64,000 nucleotides of DNA from JAEUOS01 sp965279115. GTDB lineage: Bacteria; Pseudomonadota; Gammaproteobacteria; Burkholderiales; JAEUOS01. Within the stretch, counting starts at the first letter, position 1, and every line of letters begins with the position of its first letter. The DNA lies in the NCBI GenBank assembly GCA_965279115.1, contig OZ257137.1, forward strand, positions 6,572,001 through 6,636,000, given 5' to 3'. This document shows positions 14,786 through 25,197 of this stretch, in pieces. The translations under genes were made by a program, and so were the position numbers. The notes beneath the pieces are model-generated. The model was not told the origin of the DNA and made no database searches. It worked only from the letters and a program-made list of their open reading frames with translations.

Positions 14786-17700
14786 TCAGGCGGCGGGCGA
14801 CGCGGCCGGCAGGGTTACCACCACAGCGTGTACATGCCCCGTGTCGATGAGCGGCAGCGCATCGCCACGCACCTCCACCCCATCAAGCGTCAAGCCGGCC
14901 GCAGGTCCGGGAACGCGCGCTGCGTTCAGGCGGATGTCGTAGGTCGACGCGCCGAACATGTAGCGAACCGAAAACCCGTCCCAGGCGGCCGGCAGGCACG
15001 GCGCGAAGCGCAGCCTGTCCCCCTCGCGCACCACGCCCAGCAGTGACTCCAGCGTCAGCCGGTACATCCAGCCGGCCGATCCGGTGTACCAGGTCCAGCC
15101 GCCGCGGCCGGTGTGCGGCGGCGCCGCATACACGTCCGCGGCCATCACATAGGGTTCCACCTTGTAGAGCGCTGCCTTGGTGGCCGTGTCGGCGTGCGCC
15201 ACCGGATTGATCATGCCGGCCAGCTCCCAGGCGCGCGCGCTGTCGCCAAGCGCGGCGAACGCCATCGCCGCCCAGATCGCCGCATGGGTGTATTGCCCGC
15301 CGTTTTCGCGCACCCCGGGCACATAGCCCTTGATATAGCCCGGATCGAGGTCCGACTTGTCAAACGGCGGGTCAAGCAGGCGCACCAGCGCGTGCTGGCG
15401 GTCCACCAGGCGCGCATCGAGGGCCTGCATCGCCATCCTTGCGCGCACCGGGTCGCCCGCGCCGGACAACACGGCCCAGCTTTGCGCCACCGAATCGATG
15501 CTGCATTCGCTGCTTCCCGCGCTGCCCAGCGGGGTGCCATCGTCGAAGTAGGCGCGCCGGTACCATGCGCCGTCCCAACCGCCCGCGTCGAGATTCTTGC
15601 GCAGTTGCGCGGCTTCCGCGCCGCAACGATCCGCGAAAGCGTGGTCGGCACGCGCAGCGGCCACCGGCGCGAACTTGCCCAGCACCTCATGCAGGAAGAA
15701 GCCCAGCCACACGCTCTCGCCGCGGCCATGCAGGCCCACCAGGTTCATGCCGTCGTTCCAGTCGCCTGAACCCATCAACGGGAGACCATGCGCCCCGAAG
15801 CGCAGGCCATGCAGCACGGCGCGCCGGCAGTGCTCATACAAGGTGGCGGTTTCGCCGGATTGTCCCGGCATGTCGTAGTACGAATCGACGTCGCTGCCCA
15901 CCGGGCGACCCTCGATGAAATGCACGGATTCGTCCAGCACGGTTGCGTCACCGGTCACGCTCACGTAGCGGCAGGCCGCCAGCGGCAGCCACAGGTAGTC
16001 GTCCGAGCAATGGGTGCGTACGCCGCGATTGGCCAGCGGGTGCCACCAGTGCTGCACATCGCCCTCGCCGAACTGCCGGCCGGCGCATGCCAGCAGGTGG
16101 GCACGCAACAGCTGCGGTTCTGCATGCACCAGCGCCATCGCATCCTGCAACTGGTCGCGAAAGCCGAACGCGCCGCCCGACTGGTAGAAGCCGCTGCGCG
16201 CCAGGAACCGGCAGCCCAGCGTCTGGTAGGCAAGCCAGCCGTTGGCCAGCACATCGACCATCGGGTCAGGCGTTGCCACCTGCACGCGGCCGAGGGTCTC
16301 CTGCCACTGCGCGCACACCGCGGCCAGGACCTCGCCGTCGGTGCCGCGCGCGCCTTTGGCCAATGCCACGGCGGACGCGTGGTCGCGGCCAAGGCCCAGC
16401 ACGAATACGATCTTGCGCGTCTCGCCCTCGGCCAGGACCAGCGGGATCTGGATCGCGCCACAGGGATCGAGCGCCGGCCCGGTCCTTCCCGAAAGCCGCG
16501 TGCGGCGCAGCGCCGCGGGGCGCGCAAGGCTGCCGTTGCGGCCGATGAACTCGCCGCGGTCGCCGGTGACGCTGCGCCCCGCACCGGCCGCGTCGAAGAA
16601 CGCGACGCGATCGGGAAACTCGCTGTTGTAGGGGTTGCGCGCGAAGACGGCGCCGCTGGCGGCATCGATCTCGGTGGACACGTGCATGAGCGACTTGCCG
16701 CGCAGGTCGCCCAGCACCCATTCGACATATCCGGTGACCGACACCGCGCGCGCACGGGTCGACCGGTTGGTCAGGCGGATCACGGTGTACTTGACGGCGG
16801 CTTCGGCGGCGACGAACACCCGCACCTCGCTGGCGATCCCGTCCTCGACATGCTCGAACACGCTGTAGCCGAATCCGTGGCGGGTCCTGTATGGGCCCGT
16901 GCCGCGCGCCGGCAATGGCAGCGGCGACCAGTAGTGGCCGCTTTCCTCGTCACGCAGGTAGAAGGCCTCGCCCCCGCCATCGGAGACCGGGTCGTTATGC
17001 CAGGGGGTCAGGCGGAATTCATGCGCATTTTCGGCCCATGTATAGGCCTGCCCGCTCTCCGAGACCACCGTGCCGAAATGCGCATTGGCCAGCACGTTGG
17101 ACCACGGCGCCGGCGTCAGCCGGTTCGCCTCGGTCTCGATCACGTACTCCTTGCCGTCGGCGGAAAAGCCGCCCAGCCCGTTGAAGAATTGCAGGCCCGT
17201 GCCCGCTGGCGGCAAGGCGGGCGCGGCTTCCCTGCGAAACGGCCGTGACGCCTTCAGGACGGCCGGCATGGCTTCGGGTCGGGTGCGCCGCCCCATCTGG
17301 TCTTCCAGTGACCCCAGCTTGTCGGCAAGGATCACCCGCGCCACCGAAAGCAGCAGGGTCCGGTCCTCGCCCGAGACGTGTTCGGCGGCACGCACGAAAA
17401 TGCCGCCCGGCCGGTCGATCAGGCTCGCCTCTATGCCGGCGGCGATCAGGCCCATGATCTGGTCGTTGAGATGCTGGCGGTACCCCGAATGATCCTCGTT
17501 CCAGATCACCAGGTCGGCGGACAGCCCCTTCAGGCGCCAATAGGCATGGGCGCGCACCAGTTGCCGGACCAGTTCGATCATGCCCGTGTCGCCGATGCGC
17601 ACCAGGGCGATCGGCAGGTCGCCGGAGATCGAGTATCCCCACAGGCCGGATTGCCCGCGCCGGTTCTGCAGCAGGATCGGGCCTTCGGCCCGCATGGCGG

Positions 17701-20700
17701 CGCCGGCGAAAATCATCGGGCCGGCGAGCCTTGCATAGAGTTGCGCGTCGGCTTCGCTGGCGTTGATCTGCCGCAGTACCACCTGGCCGTGGGTCCATGC
17801 CAGCTCGAACACCCGCTCGGCCAGGCGCTGGTCCTGGTACTTGCCCACCAGCGCGACCGCGGCCGCACGGGTTTCGCCTATGCCGGTCACGATGTTGACG
17901 GTGACCGCCTGTTCCGGCTCCAGGATGATGCGGCAGCGGATCGCCACCACCGGATCGAGCACCGGGCCGGCGGTGTCCGACAGCGGGCCGGGCGCGTCCA
18001 TCGCCTGCGCATCGGCCGCCGACCTGCCGCGCCCGATGAAGCGCATGCGGTCGGTTTCATACGACACCGCGACCGCGGCCGCGCCGTGCACCGCCATCAT
18101 GTGCAGCATCCAGGGCACGGCCTCGTCCTGCGAACGCGAACGCCGCGTGCACAGGATGGCATGCTGCGCCGGCAGGAGCTCGGTCTGCACGAACAGGTTG
18201 GAAAACGCCGGATGCAATTCGTCGGCCATCGCCGGGGCCAGCACCACCTCGGCGTAGCTGGTGATTTCCACGGTGCGCCTGAAGCGCGAGCGGTTGGTCA
18301 GGACCGTGCGGCGCAGTTCGATGTCGTCTTCCGGCGACACCGCGATCTCGGTATGCGAATCGAGGTCCAGGTCACTGCAGCGGAACTCCGCGCGGCCTTC
18401 GGAAAAAATCGCCTCGTAGCCCTCGGTGCGCGCGCGCACCGGCTGATGCGCCACCGACCAGAAACGCCCGGCGGCCACGTCGCGGATGTAGCAGAAGCTG
18501 CCCCACTGGTCGCGCGTGGCGTCCTCGCGCCAGCGCGTCACCGCCATGTCCTTCCAGCGGCTGTAGCCACCGCCCGCATGGGTCACCATCACGTGGTAGC
18601 GGCCGTTCGACAGCAGTTGCACCTCCGGCACGCCGGAGTCGGCATCCCGATACACGCGCACCGGCGCCGCCGCGGCCGTGATCTGGTGCGCACCCGCCAG
18701 TTCCGCCGGATGCGGGCTGAACGCGGCCGCGCCCGGCACGCGTTCCTGCAGCAACAGCGCGGTGGCCTTGAATTGCGGCGCCGACGCGAAGCGGCGTTGC
18801 ATCGGCCGGTCGAACAGCGCGTGTCCCAGCGCCAGGAAGCTCATGCCAGCGTGGTGCGCCATGTAGGAACGCACGATCGCGCGCGGCTGTCCGCGCGGCA
18901 ACCGCGACGGCGTGTAGTCGACCGCTTCGTAGAAGCCGTAGCGGCCGCGCATGCCGTCGTTGGCCAGGCGTTGCAGGTTCGCGCACGCCGCGGCGGGCGC
19001 GACCATCAGCGCCAGTGCCGACGCATACGGCGCGATCACCAGGTCCTCGGCCAGTCCGCGCTTCAACCCCAGGCCGGGCACGCCGAAGGCGCGGTACTGG
19101 TAGTTCTGCGCCGCGTCCAGCGCGTTGTAACCGGATTCCGAAATCCCCCACGCGACGCCGCGCTGCCGGCCGTACTCGATCTGCCTGGATACCGCCGCCT
19201 TGCAGGTCTGGTCGAGCAGCGTGCTGCCGTAGGCCGGCATCACCAGTAGCGGCATCAGGTACTCGAACATCGAACCGCTCCACGACACCAGCAGCGGCTC
19301 GCCGCCGGCCGAAGTCAGGAGGCGTCCCAGCGCGAACCAGCTTTCCTGCGGCAGCGAGCCCTGCGCGATGGCGACAAAGGTGGTCAGGCGCGCCTCCGAG
19401 GCCAGCAGGTCGTAGAAACTTGCATCGCGCCGGCGGTCGGTGACGTTGTAGCCGATCGCCAGCAGGTGGCGGCTGCGGTCATACAGGAACTCGTAGTCGG
19501 TGGCGACGAAGCCGGCGGCCTGATCACAAAGCCGCTGCAAGGCGGCCAGGCGATCGCCCGCCCGTGCGCGCGCCAGCTTGAGCAACTCCACCGTCTCTGG
19601 CGCATCCACCGCGACGGCTTCGATTGTCGTCAGGGCGCGCAGGGTCGGCATCCGGTCAAGCGCGGCACGCACGGCCAGGCCGGATGGCGGCGCGCCGGCC
19701 ACCCAGGGCGCAAGCCAGTCGAGGTCATCGATCGCGTCGCCGCACTGAACCTCCAGCGCCTGTGCCCACAGGCGGGCTTCCGCCGAACCGCCATCCTTGA
19801 GGGCAGCCTGAGCATCGGCAGCCAGCCGTGCGGCGGCCACCAGCCAGCCGCGCGTGGCCAAGAGCCCCTCCGGCCGGCTGGCAAGGGCCGCTGCGACCAG
19901 CGCCTGCAGCCGGTCGATGGCGGCCGGTGGTGTGCCGGTGACGCTTTCCGCGAGAACGCCGGCGGCGTCGCCGACGCCTTCCACCATGCGCGGGTTGACG
20001 ATGGCCGCGTCGGCCAGGGCATGCAATCCGGGTTTGAGGGTCAGCAGATGGCCGGAAAGGTTGCCGCTATCGACGCTCGACACATAGGCCGGCAACAGCA
20101 CCTTGAGGGAGTGGGTGTCGTACCAGTTGTAGAAATGGCCGCGATGGCGCTCCATCTGCGCCATGGTCTCCAGCGTGTCGCCGCTGCGTTGCGCAAGCCG
20201 GCCGGCCGAAACGTAGCCGAAGTCATAGGCCGACAGGTTGGCCAGCAGGGCCAGGCCGATGTTGGTGGGCGAGGTGCGGTGCGCCACCCCCACCTCCGGC
20301 TGCTCCTGGTAGTTGTCCGGCGGCAGCCAGCGCTCCTGGGCTCCGACAAAATCCTCGAAGAACGCCCAGGTGCGGCGTGCCACCCGGCCCAGGAAAGCCG
20401 CCTGGTCGGTGGACAGGTGGTCCTTGTGGCGCGCAATCGGCAGGCTGATCCACCATGCCAGCAAAGGGGAAGCCAGCCATAACACCAGGATCGGGGCCGC
20501 GGCGAAAAGCGCTTGCGGACGCATCGCAAGGAGCAGGAGGACGGTGATGCCGGCCAGCGCATGCGCGTGCCACATGGCACGCATGCTGGCGACCAGTCCG
20601 CCGTCACCTCCTGCCACGGTCTCGCCGGAGGCGGTCCATTCGAGCAGGTGGCGGCCGGTGATTCCCGTGCGCACCAGGGTGCGGCCGATCGCGCCCAGGC

Positions 20701-23449
20701 TGAAACAGGCTTCATACGGCAGCATGGCGACCGCGAAGGCGACCTGTGCGAAGCGCCGCAGCGCGGACCTGCCGGCGGCGGCAAAGTGCAGCCGGGACGG
20801 CACGTCGGGCGGCTTGCGAAGAAAATCCAGCGAAGCCACGATCAGGGCCGGGAGCATCATCACCCCGAGCATCGACAAGGTCCACGCCCACGGATGGGCG
20901 AGCGTCGCCCATCCCAGCACCAGGAGGGCGGTCAGCCCCGCGGCGAGCAGGCTGCGCCTCAGGTTGTCGAACAACTTCCAGCGCGACAGGCCGGAAAGCG
21001 GATTGGCATGCCGGCCGCCATTGCCGTTGGAGACCTGCGCGAACAGCCAGGCCGCCAGTTGCCAGTCGCCGCGGATCCAGCGATAGCGCCGCGTGATGTC
21101 GGCCTGGTAGCCGCGCGGATCCTCCTCGTACAGGTGGACGTCGGAAAGCAGCCCCGAGCGGGCATGGCAACCCTCGAGCAGGTCGTGGCTCAGGATGCGG
21201 TTCTCCGGGAAACGTCCGCCCAGGGATTGTTCGAACGCGTCAACGTCGTAGATGCCCTTGCCGATGAACGAACCTTCGCCGAACAGGTCCTGGTATACGT
21301 CCGAGACGGCACGGGTGTAGGGATCGAGGCCGGGTTCGCCGCCGAACAGTTGCGCATAGCGCGAGCGATTGGCGCCCGCCAGGCTGGCCGCCATGCGCGG
21401 CTGCAGGATGCCGTAGCCGCCCGCCACCAGGCGGGTCGCGGAGTCGATGCGCGCGCGGTTCAGGGGGTGGGCCATCGCGCCGATGAACTCGCGCGCCGCA
21501 TCACGCGGCAACTGCGTGTCGGTATCCAGGGTGATGACGTAGCGGACGTTGGCAAGGATCGCGGTCTCACCGGTCACCATTGAAAAGTTCCCGTTCGCCC
21601 CGCCCCTGAGCAGCGCGTTCAGGTCCGCCAGCTTGCCGCGCTTGCGTTCATAACCCATCCACACGCGGTCACGCGCATTCCAGCGGCGCGGCCGGTGGAA
21701 CAGGAAGAAGCTGTCGCCGCGCGCGCCCGGGTATTTGCCGTTGAGGCGCTCGATGCCGTCGCGCGCCTGGTGCATCAGCGCCTCGTCGCCCGGCAGGACC
21801 TCATGGTCGGCGTCGGCCAGGTCGGTCAGCAGCGCGAAGTGCAGGTTGTCGCTGCGGTTGGCGAGAAAGCGGATCTCCAGCGCCTCGACCAAGGTCGCCA
21901 CGCCCTTCGCACTGGTGAGCATGGTCGGCGTCACCACCAGCGTGCGCAGTTCAGGCGGGATTCCCGCGGCCAGATCCATCCGCGGCAGCAGGTGCGGGGT
22001 GGCCAACAGGGTGACGATCCAGTTGACCAGCGCGACACCCAGCTGGCTGGTGCACAGGATCGCAAGCAGGCCCACCGGCAGCAGGTGCCAGCCCGCCAGC
22101 CCGTCGGCGGCGGCCTGCATCACCAGCGCTTCAGCGCACAAGCCGGTGACCAGCGCGATGGCGCCAAGGTACAGGGGCAGCGAATAGCGCCGGCATGTCC
22201 GTTGCACCGACCGCATGCGCGAGGGTTGCGCCCGCACCGCCGCCTCCAGCGCCGGCACGCCGCGATCGACCAGGAAATAACCCACATGGGAGCGCAACGC
22301 CTCGGCGGCGCCCCCTGAACGCAACGCGGCGTCGGCAAGGTCAACGGCCTTTCGCGCCACCGCGGATTCATCCATGCCCGCATCCCGCGCGACGCGCTCG
22401 ATCACGTGGCGATAGCGGTCGCGGGTGGCGAAATCCATGCGGCTGTAGACACCGGCGGGGTCGCCGCGCAGCGTCACTTCAACCACGCTCATGGTTTCGA
22501 CGAACTCGCGCCAGTCCATGGCTTCGAGGAAGCGCAGGCTGCCGATGCTGTTGGCGATCGAGACCTGGTCGGCCGCCTGCTGGCGGTTTTCCTCAAGCAC
22601 CGATTGCGCGATGGTCTGACCCGAGTCCGCCAGCGACTGCTCGATCCAGGTCAGCGGCAAGGCCAGCGCCGCGCTTTGCCCTTGCAGGCGGCGCGCGAAC
22701 TCGGCGACGAACGGCGGCGACAGCGGCGGGCCGGTGCGCGCCATGTCGGCGATCACCAGGACCAGCCCCTTGGGGTCGCGCTCGGCCACTTCCGACATGC
22801 GGTCGGCCCAGGCTTCGGCACGGTCACGGCCAAGCCGGTCGGCGGCGACCCGCGACCCGACACGGCGCAGGTTCTCGATCAGGCCCAGGCGCAGCATGAT
22901 CGGAATGGCCCACAGTTCGCCGAGCTTGAGGGGGGTCACCGACTGGTAGGCCTCGACGAAACTCGCCAGGCTTTCGGGATCGACGTGGCCGTCGCCGTGG
23001 GCGACGGTTTCCAGCGCGATGTCGTAAACGCGCGGCAGGCCGCGCGACGCACCGCTGCCAAGACGCGGCAACTCGCGGCTGTAACCACGCGGAAGATGGC
23101 GCCGCGCGGTGCGGACCTGCTCCTCGATCAGATAGAAATTGTCGAGCAGCCATTCTCCCGCGGGCGCGGCGCGCCGATTCGCGCCCGCCCCTGCGGCAAG
23201 CAGTTCGAATGCGCCCGCGAGCGCACGTTCGTTGTCGGCCAGCCTGCCCAGCAGGCGGTCGGCGGAGCGTCCGGCCCGCAGCTTGTGCGCCAGCGCCAGA
23301 CTCTTGCCATGCGCCTGCATCTGCGCGCTGCTGAAAAGCTCCGAGCGCAGCGGTTGCAGGTCATCGGACCCGATCGCAGCCACACTGCCGAACGGCCATG
23401 CGCCGAAACTGCGCAGGCTCCAGGCCAAGGTGTCACCCCAAAAAGCCAA
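14786..23449 (-). CDS. Cyclic beta-1,2-glucan synthase (NdvB/ChvB-like)
   Basis: 2887 residues, the usual size of this giant inner-membrane enzyme, which makes periplasmic cyclic glucan from UDP-glucose. Order: N-terminal cytoplasmic region; membrane segments near 415-490; a GT84 glycosyltransferase domain with YVITLDTDTQLP near residue 640; more membrane segments around 850-985; a glycoamylase-like segment (TSPTNIGLALLANLSAYDFG near 1065); then GH94-type phosphorylase modules that control ring size, with GSGDWNDGMNL near 2565. These glucans serve osmoadaptation and envelope integrity, which fits the neighbouring stress genes. Many open frames on the opposite strand here are codon-bias shadows. 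Confidence 0.93.
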   Translation of the reverse strand: MAFWGDTLAWSLRSFGAWPFGSVAAIGSDDLQPLRSELFSSAQMQAHGKSLALAHKLRAGRSADRLLGRLADNERALAGAFELLAAGAGANRRAAPAGEWLLDNFYLIEEQVRTARRHLPRGYSRELPRLGSGASRGLPRVYDIALETVAHGDGHVDPESLASFVEAYQSVTPLKLGELWAIPIMLRLGLIENLRRVGSRVAADRLGRDRAEAWADRMSEVAERDPKGLVLVIADMARTGPPLSPPFVAEFARRLQGQSAALALPLTWIEQSLADSGQTIAQSVLEENRQQAADQVSIANSIGSLRFLEAMDWREFVETMSVVEVTLRGDPAGVYSRMDFATRDRYRHVIERVARDAGMDESAVARKAVDLADAALRSGGAAEALRSHVGYFLVDRGVPALEAAVRAQPSRMRSVQRTCRRYSLPLYLGAIALVTGLCAEALVMQAAADGLAGWHLLPVGLLAILCTSQLGVALVNWIVTLLATPHLLPRMDLAAGIPPELRTLVVTPTMLTSAKGVATLVEALEIRFLANRSDNLHFALLTDLADADHEVLPGDEALMHQARDGIERLNGKYPGARGDSFFLFHRPRRWNARDRVWMGYERKRGKLADLNALLRGGANGNFSMVTGETAILANVRYVITLDTDTQLPRDAAREFIGAMAHPLNRARIDSATRLVAGGYGILQPRMAASLAGANRSRYAQLFGGEPGLDPYTRAVSDVYQDLFGEGSFIGKGIYDVDAFEQSLGGRFPENRILSHDLLEGCHARSGLLSDVHLYEEDPRGYQADITRRYRWIRGDWQLAAWLFAQVSNGNGGRHANPLSGLSRWKLFDNLRRSLLAAGLTALLVLGWATLAHPWAWTLSMLGVMMLPALIVASLDFLRKPPDVPSRLHFAAAGRSALRRFAQVAFAVAMLPYEACFSLGAIGRTLVRTGITGRHLLEWTASGETVAGGDGGLVASMRAMWHAHALAGITVLLLLAMRPQALFAAAPILVLWLASPLLAWWISLPIARHKDHLSTDQAAFLGRVARRTWAFFEDFVGAQERWLPPDNYQEQPEVGVAHRTSPTNIGLALLANLSAYDFGYVSAGRLAQRSGDTLETMAQMERHRGHFYNWYDTHSLKVLLPAYVSSVDSGNLSGHLLTLKPGLHALADAAIVNPRMVEGVGDAAGVLAESVTGTPPAAIDRLQALVAAALASRPEGLLATRGWLVAAARLAADAQAALKDGGSAEARLWAQALEVQCGDAIDDLDWLAPWVAGAPPSGLAVRAALDRMPTLRALTTIEAVAVDAPETVELLKLARARAGDRLAALQRLCDQAAGFVATDYEFLYDRSRHLLAIGYNVTDRRRDASFYDLLASEARLTTFVAIAQGSLPQESWFALGRLLTSAGGEPLLVSWSGSMFEYLMPLLVMPAYGSTLLDQTCKAAVSRQIEYGRQRGVAWGISESGYNALDAAQNYQYRAFGVPGLGLKRGLAEDLVIAPYASALALMVAPAAACANLQRLANDGMRGRYGFYEAVDYTPSRLPRGQPRAIVRSYMAHHAGMSFLALGHALFDRPMQRRFASAPQFKATALLLQERVPGAAAFSPHPAELAGAHQITAAAAPVRVYRDADSGVPEVQLLSNGRYHVMVTHAGGGYSRWKDMAVTRWREDATRDQWGSFCYIRDVAAGRFWSVAHQPVRARTEGYEAIFSEGRAEFRCSDLDLDSHTEIAVSPEDDIELRRTVLTNRSRFRRTVEITSYAEVVLAPAMADELHPAFSNLFVQTELLPAQHAILCTRRSRSQDEAVPWMLHMMAVHGAAAVAVSYETDRMRFIGRGRSAADAQAMDAPGPLSDTAGPVLDPVVAIRCRIILEPEQAVTVNIVTGIGETRAAAVALVGKYQDQRLAERVFELAWTHGQVVLRQINASEADAQLYARLAGPMIFAGAAMRAEGPILLQNRRGQSGLWGYSISGDLPIALVRIGDTGMIELVRQLVRAHAYWRLKGLSADLVIWNEDHSGYRQHLNDQIMGLIAAGIEASLIDRPGGIFVRAAEHVSGEDRTLLLSVARVILADKLGSLEDQMGRRTRPEAMPAVLKASRPFRREAAPALPPAGTGLQFFNGLGGFSADGKEYVIETEANRLTPAPWSNVLANAHFGTVVSESGQAYTWAENAHEFRLTPWHNDPVSDGGGEAFYLRDEESGHYWSPLPLPARGTGPYRTRHGFGYSVFEHVEDGIASEVRVFVAAEAAVKYTVIRLTNRSTRARAVSVTGYVEWVLGDLRGKSLMHVSTEIDAASGAVFARNPYNSEFPDRVAFFDAAGAGRSVTGDRGEFIGRNGSLARPAALRRTRLSGRTGPALDPCGAIQIPLVLAEGETRKIVFVLGLGRDHASAVALAKGARGTDGEVLAAVCAQWQETLGRVQVATPDPMVDVLANGWLAYQTLGCRFLARSGFYQSGGAFGFRDQLQDAMALVHAEPQLLRAHLLACAGRQFGEGDVQHWWHPLANRGVRTHCSDDYLWLPLAACRYVSVTGDATVLDESVHFIEGRPVGSDVDSYYDMPGQSGETATLYEHCRRAVLHGLRFGAHGLPLMGSGDWNDGMNLVGLHGRGESVWLGFFLHEVLGKFAPVAAARADHAFADRCGAEAAQLRKNLDAGGWDGAWYRRAYFDDGTPLGSAGSSECSIDSVAQSWAVLSGAGDPVRARMAMQALDARLVDRQHALVRLLDPPFDKSDLDPGYIKGYVPGVRENGGQYTHAAIWAAMAFAALGDSARAWELAGMINPVAHADTATKAALYKVEPYVMAADVYAAPPHTGRGGWTWYTGSAGWMYRLTLESLLGVVREGDRLRFAPCLPAAWDGFSVRYMFGASTYDIRLNAARVPGPAAGLTLDGVEVRGDALPLIDTGHVHAVVVTLPAASPAA

Positions 23450-23555
23450 TGGCCGCTTTCCTGTTGTATGCGAGGTATCCCGGTTGCCCCTCGCGTCGAT
23501 TCAAAACCGGGAGGACGCCGCAATGATCCTGGCCGGTCCTCCTGTCAGCGGCGCG

Positions 23556-23705
23556 TCAGAGCGGACGACGGCCGCCTATCACGTTGAGCAGGACCACCAC
23601 GATGGCGATCACCAGCAATATGTGGATGAGGCCGCCCATGGTGTAGGAGGTCACCAGGCCCAGGAGCCACAGGATGACCAGAACAACCGCGATGGTGTAG
23701 AGCAT
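23556..23705 (-). CDS. Lmo0937-type small membrane protein (49 aa)
   Basis: 49 residues in two hydrophobic helices: MLYTIAVVLVILWLLGLVTS, then GLIHILLVIAIVVVLLNVI, ending GGRRPL. This is the pattern of the widespread lmo0937/DUF5670 family, often annotated only as a small membrane protein. It lies 106 nt upstream of the glucan synthase on the same strand, with a hairpin separating it from the next gene. Confidence 0.85.
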   Translation of the reverse strand: MLYTIAVVLVILWLLGLVTSYTMGGLIHILLVIAIVVVLLNVIGGRRPL

Positions 23706-23761
23706 GGTGTGCTGCCTTTCGCCGCGAAGCGTGGAATCGAACGATGAATGCCGCCATTCAT

Positions 23762-23784
23762 GCGGGCGGCGAACCGCCGCCCGC
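23762..23784 (-). terminator. Hairpin downstream of the YMGG-like gene
   Basis: 9-bp arms GCGGGCGGC / GCCGCCCGC with a 5-nt loop, immediately after the glycine-zipper gene (minus strand). It lacks a long T-run, so termination may be partial. Confidence 0.6.
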
Positions 23785-23792
23785 GATGGGCC

Positions 23793-24017
23793 CTACTTCT
23801 TGTCCTTGCCGACCTGGTTGCCGATGATCCCGCCGACGGCTGCACCGCCCACCGTGCCGATGGCACTGCCGCCGGACAGCACGCCGCCGACCACCGCGCC
23901 GGCACCCGCGCCTATGGCCGTGTCCTTCTCGCGCGCCGTCATGCCGCTGCAGCCGCCCAGGCCTGCAAGGGTTGCCGCCACCAGACCGCTGATTGCAATG
24001 CGTTGAATCGTGTTCAT
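23793..24017 (-). CDS. YMGG-like glycine-zipper lipoprotein
   Basis: 74 residues. The lipoprotein signal has lipobox LGGC (Cys23), then a Gly-zipper segment (AIGAGAGAVVGGVLSGGSA and VGGAAVGGIIGNQVG) that can insert into or associate with membranes, ending KDKK. It belongs to a family induced by envelope or osmotic stress. Its promoter region has a copy of the window motif at 24173-24186. Confidence 0.87.
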   Translation of the reverse strand: MNTIQRIAISGLVAATLAGLGGCSGMTAREKDTAIGAGAGAVVGGVLSGGSAIGTVGGAAVGGIIGNQVGKDKK

Positions 24018-24144
24018 GTCATGCCTCTGTTTTCTCTAGGAACCGTCTGAATCGATATGCCCGGATGTTTCACCGGAGTTCATCCGGCCGCATGTCCCGG
24101 CCGTACCGGCTATGCGTTACGGTGGTCATGCGAACTGCAGGCCC

Positions 24145-24186
24145 ATGTTGACCGACCGTGGCAACGGTGTCGGTTCGGTGGCGCTC
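24145..24186 (-). promoter_or_regulatory. Crp/Fnr-type site with -10 box, YMGG gene promoter
   Basis: Read on the minus strand: GAGCG-CCAC-CGAAC, then 22 nt, then CAACAT (24150-24145). The downstream half is perfect; the upstream half has one mismatch. The site is 156 nt from the 24017 start, so the leader is long. Confidence 0.6.
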
Positions 24187-24216
24187 ACTCGAATGACATT
24201 TTTGTCAGGCGCGAAG

Positions 24217-25197
24217 CTACTGCGCGGTCTGCATGCGCCTGACGATCAGGGCGCGGGTTTCGAGGACCGCGTCCGCTTGCGCACCGGCGAGGCCGCGCGC
24301 CCGCTCGACCTCTTCGAGCGCCTCGGCGTTTCGCCCCTGGTCCGAGAGCGTCTGGGCCAGGTTGTTGCGCACCGCCATCGCATCAGGATGGCGCAGTACC
24401 GCCGCCCGCAACACCGCCTCGGTCGCATCGAGATCGCCCTGCGCATGGTGCGCATTGGCCAGGCCGATGCTGGCCGCCAGATTCTCCGGCCAGCGATGCA
24501 GCACGGCTTCATAGGCCGACTTGGACGCCGCCGGACTGCCGATGCGCGCCATGGCGATCACGGCATCGAGATAAGGCCTCTCCTGCGCGGTGACGGGAAC
24601 CTGTCCTGGCGGCATGACCACCATCGCCCAGTAGGCGCTTTCCTTCCAGGTGTACTCCAGCACGGCAAGCGGCATGGTCAGGCGGCGCTTCTCGCCGGAA
24701 CGCAGGATCACGTCGCCCTTGACCGAGTCGTAACCCACCACCACAGCGTAGTGCCAGCCCGACATCGGCCAGACGCCGTAGTTCTGCAACACCACCACCG
24801 GCGTGCCGGCGGCGACCTCGCGCAGCAGGTCCGCGAAGCTCGGCCGCAATTGATAGGACACCATGTCATGGCGTCGCGCGGCCGCCAGCATCTCCACCTG
24901 CAGGCTGCCCTGCCGTGCGGGCAGGTAAACCTGGGCGACCAGTTGCTCGGGGGTGACCTTGGCACCAAGATTGGCCAGCAGCGTGGCCAGCGCCGCCGGG
25001 CCGCACTGGTAATCCTGTTGCGGAAAGAACGGCACTTCAACCAGCTCGACGCGCGCCGGCAGGCCGGATGGCCAGGTGTCGCGCATGCCGGCCGTCTGCG
25101 GCGCCATCACGGCGCAGCCTCCCAGAAGGGACACCAGCAGAAAAACGCCCACCAGAAGGCGGGCGCGTTTCAATTGCGTTGTCGCGGCGGACATCAT
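24217..25197 (-). CDS. PA2778-family C39-like cysteine peptidase with TPR repeats
   Basis: 326 residues. The lipoprotein signal ends at Cys28 (LLGGC). A papain-fold C39-like domain (55-210) has the active-site segment QQDYQCGPAAL (Cys65) and GWHYAVVVGYD (His149). Two TPR-like helical repeats follow in the C-terminal third (YEAVLHRWPENLAASIGLA, AVLRHPDAMAVRNNLAQ). The ATG overlaps the stop of the PA2779-like gene (ATGA). The pair is conserved together in Proteobacteria; the substrate is unknown. Confidence 0.87.
   Translation of the reverse strand: MMSAATTQLKRARLLVGVFLLVSLLGGCAVMAPQTAGMRDTWPSGLPARVELVEVPFFPQQDYQCGPAALATLLANLGAKVTPEQLVAQVYLPARQGSLQVEMLAAARRHDMVSYQLRPSFADLLREVAAGTPVVVLQNYGVWPMSGWHYAVVVGYDSVKGDVILRSGEKRRLTMPLAVLEYTWKESAYWAMVVMPPGQVPVTAQERPYLDAVIAMARIGSPAASKSAYEAVLHRWPENLAASIGLANAHHAQGDLDATEAVLRAAVLRHPDAMAVRNNLAQTLSDQGRNAEALEEVERARGLAGAQADAVLETRALIVRRMQTAQ

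Noticed and set aside
14800..23400. Long open frames on the plus strand (up to 623 codons) opposite the glucan synthase
   Set aside because: They lie wholly inside a well-supported 2887-residue gene, have Arg/Ala/His-rich composition typical of GC-rich antisense frames, and show no domain motifs or ribosome sites.
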